Below, one piece after another: positions 43,593-51,925 of a DNA stretch of 64,000 nucleotides (its first letter is position 1; every line of letters starts with the position of its first letter). Both the position numbers and the translations under genes were made by a program. This DNA is from Mesorhizobium sp. L-2-11 (lineage in GTDB: Bacteria > Pseudomonadota > Alphaproteobacteria > Rhizobiales > Rhizobiaceae). Under the pieces are notes generated by a model. It made no database searches. It saw only the letters and a program-made list of their open reading frames with translations, and was not told the DNA's origin. The stretch is from the NCBI RefSeq assembly GCF_016756595.1, contig NZ_AP023257.1, forward strand, positions 992,001 to 1,056,000. Direction: 5' to 3'.

Positions 43593-44873
43593 ATGGAACT
43601 CTGGATACTCTTCGGCGTCTTCACCGTCCTGATGCTCATCGGCACGCCGATCGCTTTCTGCCTCGGCGTCGCAAGCTTTGCCACCGTCCTCTACATAGGC
43701 CTTCCGCCGCTCATCGTGTTCCAGCGCCTGAATTCCGGCATGAGCGTCTTTTCGCTGCTGGCCATTCCGTTTTTCATCTACGCCGGCGACCTGATGGTGC
43801 GCGGCGGCATCGCCAGCAAGATCGTTGCCTTCGCCGGCTCGCTCGTCGGCCACATGCGCGGCGGCCTCGGGCAGGTCAACATCGCCACCGCTACACTGTT
43901 CGGCGGCATTTCGGGCTCCGCGGTGGCGGAGGCAGCGGCGGTCGGCGGCTTGATGATCCCGCAGATGAAGGCGCGTGGCTATGGAGCGGATTACGCCGTC
44001 AACGTCACGTCGATGGCGGCGCTGATCGCGCTGCTCCTACCGCCGTCGCACAACATGATCATCTACTCGATCTCGGCAGGCGGAAAGATCTCCATTGCCG
44101 ACCTGTTCACGGCCGGCATCATCCCGGGCCTGCTGTTGGCGCTGGCACTGATGATCACCGCCTACTTCGTGGCGCGCTCTCGCGGTTATCCGACCGAGCC
44201 GTTTCCGGGCTTCGCCGCCGTCGCGCATCTCTTGGCTGTCGCGGTGCCAGGCTTGCTTTTGATTGCGATCATCTTCGGCGGCGTGCGATCGGGCGTTTTC
44301 ACGGCCACCGAGAGTTCCTGCATCGCCGTCATCTATGCGTTGCTCGTGACTGTCCTGGTTTACCGGCAGATGACCTGGGAGGGTTTCGTTCAAGCCACCC
44401 ATGGCGCCGTGCGCACCACGGCCATGGTGCTGCTCATCATCGGCATGGCAGCGGCGTTCTCGTGGCTGATGGCCTTCCTGAAAGTGCCGGCAGCGCTGAT
44501 AGCCTCGATGAACGCGATCTCGGAGGATCCGCTGGTCGTGCTGCTCCTGCTCAACCTCCTGATGCTGTTCCTGGGCACCTTCATGGACATGGGGCCGACG
44601 ATCATCATCTGCACGCCGATCTTCCTGCCCGTGGCGCAGGCCTACGGCGTCGATCCGGTGCATTTCGGTGTCATCATGATCCTCAATTTCGGCATCGGGC
44701 TGAACACCCCGCCGGTCGGCGCAGTGCAGTTCGTGGCGTGCGCAGTGGGCAAGATATCCGTCTGGGAAGCGATGCGCTCAATCTGGCCGTTCTATGGGGC
44801 CGGCCTCGTGGTGCTGGGGCTCGTCACTTACATTCCGGCCATCTCGCTATGGTTGCCGAGCGTCTTCAAATAG
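43593..44873 (+). CDS. dctM: TRAP transporter large membrane subunit (DctM family)
   Basis: The 426-residue transport channel subunit with about 12 membrane segments. It begins MELWILFGVFTVLMLIGTPI and contains SVFSLLAIPFFIYAGDLMV, LFGGISGSAVAEAAAVGGLM, IPQMKARGYGADYAVNVTSM and NLLMLFLGTFMDMGPTIIIC, all typical of DctM. It uses an ion gradient, usually sodium, to move the ligand delivered by DctP. Spacing to dctQ (4 bp) and gntR (9 bp) indicates one transcript. Confidence 0.95.
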   Translation: MELWILFGVFTVLMLIGTPIAFCLGVASFATVLYIGLPPLIVFQRLNSGMSVFSLLAIPFFIYAGDLMVRGGIASKIVAFAGSLVGHMRGGLGQVNIATATLFGGISGSAVAEAAAVGGLMIPQMKARGYGADYAVNVTSMAALIALLLPPSHNMIIYSISAGGKISIADLFTAGIIPGLLLALALMITAYFVARSRGYPTEPFPGFAAVAHLLAVAVPGLLLIAIIFGGVRSGVFTATESSCIAVIYALLVTVLVYRQMTWEGFVQATHGAVRTTAMVLLIIGMAAAFSWLMAFLKVPAALIASMNAISEDPLVVLLLLNLLMLFLGTFMDMGPTIIICTPIFLPVAQAYGVDPVHFGVIMILNFGIGLNTPPVGAVQFVACAVGKISVWEAMRSIWPFYGAGLVVLGLVTYIPAISLWLPSVFK

Positions 44874-44882
44874 GGGTTGGCA

Positions 44883-45659
44883 ATGGCATCGGATATGGCG
44901 ATCAGCCTGAAGGTCGAACGCAAGCCCAAGCTGTCGGAGACCGTGGTCGCGGCGATCCGCAAGCAGTTGCAGGCGGGCGAGATCCCACCGGGTCAAAAGT
45001 TGCCGACCGAGGGCCAACTGACCGAAACCTTCGGGGTCAGCCGCACCGTCATCCGCGAGGCGCTGGCCAAGCTTGCCGCCGACGGGCTGGTCGAGCCGCG
45101 CCAGGGCGCCGGGGTCTTCGTCACCGAGCATATCTCGACGATGTTCGGCACGCTGGCTGCCGACATCGGCAGCAAGGATTCGATCGCGCTCAACGTGCTC
45201 GAAGTCAGGTTGGCGATCGAGATCGAATCCGCCGGGCTGGCCGCTATCCGTCGCAATGCCGCGCAGGAAGCAGCGATCCAGGAAGCGTTCTTCGAGTTCG
45301 AGCGGCTGCTGTTGAACAGCGAGCCGACAGGTCCGGCCGACCTTGCCTTCCACCGGGCGATCGCCAGCGCCACCAACAATCCGTTTTATGTCGAGATGCT
45401 CGACGTGCTCGGCCGGCGCGCCATTCCTTGCGACGTGACATCGCCGTGGTCGACCGAGCTCGCCCAATCCGACGCCTATCAGCGCGGCCTGCAGGGTGAG
45501 CATCTGGTGATCCTGAATGCCATTATGACGGGCGATGCCGAGTCCGCGCGCGAAGCGATGCGCGCGCATCTCAGCGCCAGCCAGCAGCGCTATCGCGAGC
45601 GCCTGCACGCACGTCAGATTTTTTATGCCGATTCGGTCAAGGCCGCGGCAACCGAATGA
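44883..45659 (+). CDS. GntR-family (FCD) transcriptional regulator
   Basis: A 258-residue regulator. The N-terminal winged HTH reads LPTEGQLTETFGVSRTVIRE and ALAKLAADGLVEPRQGAGVF; the C-terminal helical FCD ligand domain includes RLAIEIESAGLAAIRRNA and ADLAFHRAIASATNNPFYVE, with metal-binding His and Asp residues. AGGGG lies 6 bases before ATG 44883. By position it should sense a uronate catabolic intermediate and repress uxuB and the uxaC operon through the inverted repeat at 40457-40481. This link is inference; FCD regulators of uronate genes (UxuR, ExuR) are well known. Confidence 0.9.
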   Translation: MASDMAISLKVERKPKLSETVVAAIRKQLQAGEIPPGQKLPTEGQLTETFGVSRTVIREALAKLAADGLVEPRQGAGVFVTEHISTMFGTLAADIGSKDSIALNVLEVRLAIEIESAGLAAIRRNAAQEAAIQEAFFEFERLLLNSEPTGPADLAFHRAIASATNNPFYVEMLDVLGRRAIPCDVTSPWSTELAQSDAYQRGLQGEHLVILNAIMTGDAESAREAMRAHLSASQQRYRERLHARQIFYADSVKAAATE

Positions 45660-45686
45660 CCAATGAGGCAGCCCAATGGGACAGCA

Positions 45687-46538
45687 ATGAATCACACTGA
45701 CAACCACTTCACCTCCCGCTTCGCCATCGACCCTGTCACCGCCGCGGCGATGGGGACGGACGAACTCCGTCACAATTTCCTGATCGAAGGCTTGTTCCAG
45801 CTCGGCCGCATCGGCCTGACCTATACGCATTACGACCGCATGATCGTCGGCGGCGCCATGCCTGCCGGAACACCGCTTCCGCTGCAGGCGATCAAGCCGA
45901 CCGGGACAAAGAACTTTCTCGATCGCCGCGAAATGATCGCCGTCAACATCGGCGGCGCCGGCATCGTTAAGGCCGGCGGCCAGTCCTACGAGCTGCAGCC
46001 GCGCGACATGCTGTATCTCGGCATGGGCGCCAATGAGGTCTCGTTCGCCTCAGTCAACCCAGCCGAGCCGGCCAAATTCTATTTGCTCAGCGCGCCGGCG
46101 CATCAGAGCCATCCAAGCCAGCTGATCCGCATCGGCGATGCCAAGCGGCTCGATCTCGGCAGCCAGGCGACCTGCAACGAGCGCTCGATCTTCCAGTTCA
46201 TCCATGCCGGAGGCGTGAAAACCTGCCAGCTCGTCGTCGGCATGACCCAGCTCGCCCCAGGCTCGGTCTGGAACACCATGCCGTGCCATGTGCATGACCG
46301 GCGCATGGAGGCCTATCTCTATTTCGACCTGCCGGAGACGGCGCGGGTGTTTCATTTCATGGGCGAGCCGGACGAGACGCGCCATCTCGTCATGCGCAAC
46401 GAGGAGGCGGTGCTGTCGCCGGGATGGTCGATCCATTCGGGAGCCGGCACCTCCAATTACGCCTTCATCTGGGCGATGGCCGGCGACAATGTCGACTATA
46501 CCGATGTCGACCCGGTAGCGATGGAAGAGCTGCGATGA
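45687..46538 (+). CDS. kduI: 5-keto-4-deoxyuronate isomerase
   Basis: KduI isomerises 5-keto-4-deoxyuronate, from unsaturated uronates of pectin or other polymers, to 3-deoxy-D-glycero-2,5-hexodiulosonate. The 283-residue cupin-like protein contains TDELRHNFLIEGLFQLGRIG, YTHYDRMIVGGAMPAG and the zinc-binding MPCHVHDRRMEAYLYFDL with DETRHLVMRNEEAVLSPGWS and IHSGAGTSNYAFIWAMAG. ATG 45687 was chosen; ATG 45663 is in frame and possible, as neither has a strong ribosome binding site. Its stop overlaps the kduD start (ATGA). Confidence 0.94.
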   Translation: MNHTDNHFTSRFAIDPVTAAAMGTDELRHNFLIEGLFQLGRIGLTYTHYDRMIVGGAMPAGTPLPLQAIKPTGTKNFLDRREMIAVNIGGAGIVKAGGQSYELQPRDMLYLGMGANEVSFASVNPAEPAKFYLLSAPAHQSHPSQLIRIGDAKRLDLGSQATCNERSIFQFIHAGGVKTCQLVVGMTQLAPGSVWNTMPCHVHDRRMEAYLYFDLPETARVFHFMGEPDETRHLVMRNEEAVLSPGWSIHSGAGTSNYAFIWAMAGDNVDYTDVDPVAMEELR

Positions 46539-47302
46539 GCGACTTCTCGGCTTTCAGCCTGGCCGGCAAGCGCATTCTCGTCACCGGCGCCAACACCGGA
46601 ATCGGCCAGGGCATCGCCCTATCGATCGCGCGGGCCGGTGGTGCAGTGGTCGGCGTCGGCCGCTCTGCAATGGATGAGACTGCGGAAAAGATCGCCGCGG
46701 CGGGCGGCGGCTTCGAGGCGGTGCGCTGCGATCTTGCCGACCACGCAGCCGCCCAGGCGATGCTCGATCGCGTCTGGGACCAAACCGGGCCGCTCGACGG
46801 GCTAGTCAACAATGCCGGGATCATCCGGCGTGCCGACGCCGTCGATTTGACGCAGGCCGATTGGGACGACGTCATAGACGTCAATCTGAAGACGGTGTTT
46901 TTTCTCAGCCAGAGCTTTGCCCGGCGCGTGCTTGCCGATCCGGAACGGCGCGGCAAGATCGTCAACATCGCCTCGGTGCTGAGCTTCCAGGGTGGCATCC
47001 GCGTCGCCTCCTATACCGCCTCGAAACATGGCGTGCTCGGCATCACCCGGTTGCTCGCCTGCGAATGGGCGTCGAAAGGCATCAACGTCAACAGCATTGC
47101 GCCCGGCTACATCGAGACCAACAACACCGAGGCGCTTCGTGCCGACCCTGACCGCAATACGGCCATTCTGGCGCGCATTCCGGCCGGACGCTGGGGCGGA
47201 CCGGAAGACATCGGCGACGCGGCCGTCTTCCTGCTGGCGCCGGCGTCAAACTACATGCATGGCGCGGTGGTGCCGGTGGACGGCGGCTGGCTGGCGCGAT
47301 GA
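46535..47302 (+). CDS. kduD: 2-keto-3-deoxygluconate oxidoreductase (short-chain dehydrogenase)
   Basis: KduD reduces the KduI product to 2-keto-3-deoxygluconate. The 255-residue protein begins MSDFSAFSLAGKRILVTGAN; the cofactor motif is TGANTGIGQG, then NNAGIIRR, the catalytic Ser in NIASVLSFQGG and Tyr/Lys in VASYTASKHGVLG, and IAPGYIETNNTEALRAD. Start ATG 46535 overlaps the kduI stop by 4 bases, so the pair is translationally coupled. The position after kduI supports KduD over other SDR functions. Confidence 0.93.
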   Translation: MSDFSAFSLAGKRILVTGANTGIGQGIALSIARAGGAVVGVGRSAMDETAEKIAAAGGGFEAVRCDLADHAAAQAMLDRVWDQTGPLDGLVNNAGIIRRADAVDLTQADWDDVIDVNLKTVFFLSQSFARRVLADPERRGKIVNIASVLSFQGGIRVASYTASKHGVLGITRLLACEWASKGINVNSIAPGYIETNNTEALRADPDRNTAILARIPAGRWGGPEDIGDAAVFLLAPASNYMHGAVVPVDGGWLAR

Positions 47303-47330
47303 GGAGCATGCCCATGACGAGGATGTGGCG

Positions 47331-47669
47331 ATGACCGGAACGAAGATCTTTTCGCATGCCGGCGAGGGCGCGTGGTCGCCGACCCCGGATGGTAACCGCA
47401 GGCGTGTGCTGCTGCACACGGGCGAATTGATGATGGTCGAGTTCGGTTTCGACAAGGGCGGTGTCGGCGCGCTGCATTCGCACCCGCACGTCCAGGCGAG
47501 CTATGTCGCCGAAGGTCGCTTCGAGGTCACCATCGACGGCAGGACCGAGATCCTGGAAACGGGAAGCAGCTTCATCGTCCCTTCCAATCTGGTCCACGGC
47601 GTCAAGGCGCTCGAGGCCGGCCGCCTCGTCGACAGTTTTACCCCGCATCGCGCCGATTTCCTCGTCTGA
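47331..47669 (+). CDS. kdgF: KdgF-like cupin, unsaturated uronate ring-opening protein
   Basis: A 112-residue single-domain cupin. Metal-binding residues are visible in GALHSHPHVQASYVAEGRFE and IVPSNLVHGVKALEAG. In characterised cases KdgF turns 4,5-unsaturated uronate into linear 5-keto-4-deoxyuronate, the KduI substrate. The location directly after kduI-kduD fits this well. GAGGA precedes ATG 47331. It is the last gene of the operon; a hairpin (47727-47752) lies 58 bp after the stop. Confidence 0.87.
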   Translation: MTGTKIFSHAGEGAWSPTPDGNRRRVLLHTGELMMVEFGFDKGGVGALHSHPHVQASYVAEGRFEVTIDGRTEILETGSSFIVPSNLVHGVKALEAGRLVDSFTPHRADFLV

Positions 47670-48075
47670 CGGTACGAGAACGCCCGCAGGTCAATACGCA
47701 GCGGCAGCATATCCCGCAAACGAAAAGCCCGCGCCTCCGGAGAGACGCGGGCGTGTTGCCTGGGCGCTTGTGGCGCCGCGGTACTCAAAACATCACCGCA
47801 GGACCTGAACCTGCCGAATCATGGTGAAGATAGGATTAATCGGCCCGGGCCATTGCGCGGTATTCACAGCCAAAGCGAATAGAGGCTGGAATCACGCTCG
47901 CATATCCGTCAATGAGGGGGGATACCTTTCAGACGGTGCCGACGGAGACAGGACTTGAGGAGCGTTCGAATGTTCGAATCGGCTGTCCGGGCAGTCACCC
48001 GGCGATTCGCCAGTCTTTGGCAGGTCACGTCCGCGCTTCACCTGGCCGTTCCCCACTGCCATTTCGGGCGGCGCC
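47670..48075. other. 406-bp intergenic region upstream of recQ
   Basis: Apart from the hairpin at 47727-47752 no gene is supported. A 45-codon frame from ATG 47821 (MVKIGLIGPGHCAVFTAK) has no ribosome binding site and no recognisable relatives. Two TTCGAA hexamers in tandem (47965-47970 and 47973-47978) lie about 100 bp before recQ; their GTTC spacing is 4, not the 7 of the alphaproteobacterial SOS box. Confidence 0.4.
47727..47752. terminator. Hairpin after the uronate operon
   Basis: Arms gcccgcg (47727-47733) and cgcgggc (47746-47752) with a 12-base loop. A-rich sequence precedes it and no T-run follows on the plus strand, so it is a possible but not ideal end of the operon. Confidence 0.45.
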
Positions 48076-49928
48076 GTGGATAGAAATTCCCTGATGCAGG
48101 CAGCGGCGAGCGTGCCGTTGGAGGATCCCAAGCGGCGCGTCCTGAAGGACGTGTTCGGCTTCGACGATTTTCGTCCTGGCCAGGACGCCGTGACGGAGGC
48201 GCTGCTGGCCGGGCGTCATGTGCTGGCTGTCATGCCGACCGGCGCCGGCAAATCGCTCTGCTATCAGGTCCCGGCGCTGGTCCTGGGCGGCCTCACCATT
48301 GTCGTTTCACCGCTGGTGGCGCTGATGCAGGACCAGGTCGCCGCATTGCGTCTTGCCGGCGTGGCCGCCGATACGATCAATTCCTCGCTCGACCGCGATG
48401 CCAATGTCGCCGCCTGGCGCCGTGTTGCGGCGGGCCAGACGCGCCTGCTCTATCTTGCGCCGGAGCGGCTGATGACGGCGCGGATGCTCGAGGCGCTGGC
48501 CAGGCTCGATATCCGGCTGATCGCTGTCGACGAGGCGCATTGCATCTCCCAGTGGGGGCCGTCGTTCCGGCGCGAATATGAAGAGTTGTCGCGGCTGCGC
48601 GACATTTTCCCCGAAGTGCCGATCATTGCGCTGACGGCGACAGCGGACGAGGCGACGCGCACCGATATCGCCGCACAGCTGTTCGCCGGGCGCGTCGAAA
48701 CCCTGGTGCTGGGTTTCGACCGGCCGAACATCAAGCTTGGCATCGAGCCCAAGCAGGACAGCAAGCGCCAATTGCTGGGCTTCGTGCAGCGTCATGCCGG
48801 CCGCAGCGGCATTGTCTATTGCCTGTCGCGCAAGAAGACGGAAGAGACGGCGGCGTTCCTCGAGAAGAACGGCGTGCGCGCCCTCGCCTATCATGCCGGC
48901 ATGAGCAAGGACGCGCGTGAAGCGAATCAAAACGCATTCATGACCCTGTCGGGCGTGGTAATGGTGGCGACCATCGCCTTCGGCATGGGGATCGACAAGC
49001 CTGACGTTGCCTATGTTTTCCACACCGACCTGCCGGGCAGCCTCGAAGCGTATTATCAGGAAATCGGCCGCGCCGGCCGCGACGGGCGGGCCGCCGAGGC
49101 ACATATGCTTTTCGGTCTCGGCGATATCCGCATGCGACGGCTTTTCATCGACGACGAGGACGCGCCGGCGGAGCACAAAAGACGCGCGCATGGCCGGCTC
49201 GATACGCTGATCGGTTATTGCGAAACGGCCCAGTGCCGTCGCCAGATCCTGCTTGGCTATTTCGGCGAGCATGCTGCGGCTTGCGGCAATTGCGACAACT
49301 GCCTTGACCAGACGCCGCATGAAGATGGCGAGGCGGAGGCGCGGATCGTCTTCGCAGCCATCGCGCAGACCGGCGAGCGCTTTGGTGCTGGCCATATCGT
49401 CGATGTTGTGCTCGGCCATGAAAGCGAGAAGGTCCTGGCCAGGAACCACCAAAGGCTTGCCAGCTTCGGGACCGGTGTGGCGCAAAAGAAGAATGTCTGG
49501 CAGTCGCTGATCCGCCAGCTCGTCGCGGCAGGGTTTCTGTCATTGGACCCAGGCGCCATGGCGGCCTCGCCATCGCCGAAAAGGGCCGTGAGCTGGCCCG
49601 TGGTCAAGGCACGTTCCGGTATCGCGTAGAGATGCGGAACCGCGCGGCGCGAGGCAAGACACGTCCCGATGCTGCCGCCGGCACGGAAGAGCTGGATACC
49701 GCGCTCTTGGCTGCGCTCAAGGCGGTTCGGCTGCGTCTCGCCTGGGAGCGCCAGGTGCCGGCCTTCGTCATCTTCTCCGATCGCACGCTGATCGATATGG
49801 CCGAACGCTGCCCGCGCGACCTCGACGCCTTCGCTGCAGTCAATGGCGTCGGCGCCGCAAAACTCAGGGAATTCGGCGAGATCTTCCTCGGCGCAATCGC
49901 CGCGCACCAGTCCGGGGTGCCGGTCTGA
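48076..49928 (+). pseudogene. recQ: RecQ DNA helicase, frameshifted before the HRDC domain
   Basis: RecQ is a 3'-to-5' helicase in recombination and fork repair. Helicase motifs are intact: Walker A VMPTGAGKSLCYQVPALVL, DEAH in LIAVDEAHCISQWG, IAFGMGIDKPDVAYVFHTDL and the motif VI region QEIGRAGRDGR. The zinc site (CETAQC, CGNCDNC) is present. In frame 1 the protein runs to a stop at 49627-49629 after GFLSLDPGAMAAS; the expected continuation HGGLAIAEKGRELARGQGTF and the HRDC domain (ALKAVRLRLAWERQVPAFVI) are in another frame ending at 49928. A single missing G near 49552-49556 (ggcgcc for ggcggcc) explains this. The start is GTG 48076 or ATG 48094. Confidence 0.85.
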
Positions 49929-49964
49929 GACAGCCAAAGATCAAATCAGCGGTGCCGCAGCAGG

Positions 49965-50924
49965 TCAGTTTGCGAGACAGCATTTCTTCGCTTTCTTGCC
50001 GCTTCCACAGGGACATGGATCATTTCGTCCGACATGGCGCCAAGGGTTTGTGACCGGCGCTGTCAGGCTCGGCAGGTCGTCAAGCCAAGTTTGTTCCGGC
50101 AAGGGCGATTGCAAATCTTCCTTGCTAAAATACTCAAGGTGGCTGGTCCATTCCAGCGCTTCAATCACATCGTCGATATAGCCGAGACCGACGCGCTCGA
50201 ATCGATCGATGTCGTTCGGGCGTTGCTCGGCGACCAGGAGATCGTCTTCGAAATCACTGCGGTCGATTATCCCTTCGGGGATGCGGCCGTCGTCCCATGC
50301 GCTGTAAACAAGCGACGCCAGATCGCGCAAACCAAGCCGGGCGATTGCCTCCAGCCAGGCGATCCAGGCGAAATTGTCGTCACCGGCCAGCCTCTCGGTG
50401 TGGAATCGCTCGAGAAAATCTCGCATTCGGTCACGCTCGATGCGGCCTTCCCAGGTCAGGAAGGTCGCTGCGCCCAAAACTGCGTCGCGGACGTATTCAT
50501 CGACAGAGCGGTCGCTGACCAAGCTGAACAATGCGTCGGCGTCGCCATCAAATACGCCGGCGACGATACGCGCCATGCTCTCGGTCACCACGTCGCCGAG
50601 CAGGTCATCGAGCTCGCGTCCCGGCCGGCGCAGCAGGCGCAGCAACGGTCCGAACGTTCCAGTGTCGCGACCGCCGCCCAGAATGTAAATGCCTCGCAAG
50701 AGCCGCATCTCATCTTCCCGTGACAGATGCTCTCCTTCGGCCGCTCTTGTGAGGATCGCCCGCAGCGCGGGAGCGGATTCTTCAATCCTTGCGATGCAGT
50801 GAGCGATTGCGACGTCCGGAAATTGCCGGTCGTTTGCCAGGTCATGCAGTTGATCTTCGATCGGACCAAGATCGAAGCCGGGCCCGCCACGGCCAAGGAC
50901 GGATTCCAGCTCTTGCTTCTTCAT
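49965..50924 (-). CDS. DUF1186 family protein with C-terminal SEC-C motif
   Basis: A 319-residue cytoplasmic protein. Most of it is an all-helical DUF1186 region (for example HLSREDEMRLLRGIYILGGG, RTPLLRLLRR-like FGPLLRLLRRPGRELDDLLG, and EYVRDAVLGAATFLTWEGRI). The C-terminus is a textbook SEC-C zinc motif, VGRNDPCPCGSGKKAKKCC, like that of SecA. The function is unknown; a metal-dependent protein interaction is likely. ATG 50924 was chosen because GAGGA lies 5 bases upstream; a frame open to 51050 adds 42 unsupported residues. It converges on the recQ remnant with 36 bp between. Confidence 0.8.
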   Translation of the reverse strand: MKKQELESVLGRGGPGFDLGPIEDQLHDLANDRQFPDVAIAHCIARIEESAPALRAILTRAAEGEHLSREDEMRLLRGIYILGGGRDTGTFGPLLRLLRRPGRELDDLLGDVVTESMARIVAGVFDGDADALFSLVSDRSVDEYVRDAVLGAATFLTWEGRIERDRMRDFLERFHTERLAGDDNFAWIAWLEAIARLGLRDLASLVYSAWDDGRIPEGIIDRSDFEDDLLVAEQRPNDIDRFERVGLGYIDDVIEALEWTSHLEYFSKEDLQSPLPEQTWLDDLPSLTAPVTNPWRHVGRNDPCPCGSGKKAKKCCLAN

Positions 50925-51101
50925 GGCATCCTCGCTGTCGTTCGTGCTTGGCAAATCTACGACAGACCGACTGCCTTTCAACAGTCCATCCGTCGCATGA
51001 ACGGCAAATACCTGTGCAGAAGGTCTCAGACTCGCGGATCGCTTCGACAAAGCTCAGCCTCGGAACTGACTTGTGAGCCGAGGATCGGCTATGAAGCTGC
51101 T

Positions 51102-51500
51102 ATGAGCGAATACCAATATTACGAGTTTCAGGCGGTCGACCGTCCGCTCAGTGAAGCTGATCGCCAGGTCTTGCGCGGTTTGTCTACGCGTCCCGTGCCG
51201 ATGCGATCCGCGAGGCTCGCGAGCGCGAGCAAAGCGAGCGGCGGGAGGCCGAAAGGGAACGGCGGCAGGCGGAAGAGGCAAGCGCCCGCCGCGCCCGGCT
51301 CGATGCGATGATGCGGCGCGGCGAAACCGTGTGGGGCGAGGTGGAGACCGAAATCGAGCGCCGCAACGCTCCCGGCTACGATACGGCCGCGGGTCTTCTG
51401 CTCGACCTCAAGGCGATTGCCGAGGAGCGGCGGACGATTGGCGACTTCGACCGCCGGCTGCAGGCGACCCGCGAACGGCATAGCCGCAGGGGGCGGCTGC
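51102..51500 (+). pseudogene. Remnant of a conserved hypothetical protein, large internal deletion
   Basis: The first 30 residues (MSEYQYYEFQAVDRPLSEAD, then RQVLRGLSTR) match the N-terminus of a long conserved hypothetical protein that I know from rhizobia and actinobacteria (about 400 residues, from memory). From about 51192 the frame switches, and the sequence continues as SRADAIREAREREQSERREA, ARRARLDAMMRRGETVWGEV, ETEIERRNAPGYDTAAGLLL and LDLKAIAEERRTIGDFDRRL, the C-terminal coiled-coil end of that protein. The middle is missing and the frames do not join. The C-terminal frame runs on to 51637 into the lipoprotein gene on the other strand, without family likeness beyond about 51500. Confidence 0.65.
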
Positions 51501-51523
51501 AGGCCCTCACGCCGGCGCCGCAA

Positions 51524-51847
51524 TCAGCACCTGCTTCGTCTCGCCGCTGCGATCGCGGCCTCCTGCTGCTGCAAGCGCTCAATTTTCGCGCTCTGGCGGG
51601 CAGTCACGGTCGAGGCGACGCGCCGGGCTCCCCATAGCCAGTTCGGAATGTTGGTTTTCGCGACTTTGCCCCGGGTGATCGCTGTCGCCGACAACTCCTT
51701 GGCGACTTCACCCATGGCCACGTTGAGTTCGACGCAATTCATCCTGTCGTATTGCGCGGCATCAAAGGATGCATTGAAGGGCGATGCGCAACCTCCGACA
51801 AACACGAGGCTGCATATCAGGGCCGTGGCTGGCGAGATGGCTTTCAT
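51524..51847 (-). CDS. Small hypothetical lipoprotein
   Basis: A 107-residue protein with a lipoprotein signal: MKAISPATALICSLVFVGGC, the lipobox being FVGGC (Cys20). The mature part is mostly helical (SFDAAQYDRMNCVELNVAMG and RQSAKIERLQQQEAAIAA), ends in Cys, and should be anchored to a membrane facing the periplasm. Function is unknown; it resembles small lipoproteins that I know from rhizobia. The ribosome binding site is weak (gataaa). Its 3' end overlaps the tail of the remnant on the other strand. Confidence 0.6.
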   Translation of the reverse strand: MKAISPATALICSLVFVGGCASPFNASFDAAQYDRMNCVELNVAMGEVAKELSATAITRGKVAKTNIPNWLWGARRVASTVTARQSAKIERLQQQEAAIAAARRSRC

Positions 51848-51925
51848 TTTATCAGCAGATTTGACGCCGGACGGGCGAATGAGGCATGTGAACCTCTACA
51901 ACACTCTGCTCTGGGCGTCATTCCC

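Noticed and set aside
38888..47669. Uronate locus as a recently acquired genomic island
   Set aside because: No integrase, tRNA junction, direct repeats or visible change in base composition; the operon looks resident.
47821..47958. A 45-codon frame upstream of recQ starting MVKIGLIGPGHCAVF
   Set aside because: No ribosome binding site and no recognisable similarity; probably chance.
47963..47980. Possible LexA (SOS) box before recQ
   Set aside because: The two GTTC half-sites are 4 bases apart, while the alphaproteobacterial SOS box needs 7.
49145..49937. Minus-strand open frames over the recQ 3' end
   Set aside because: They are shadows of the RecQ zinc and HRDC regions and lack any family signal.
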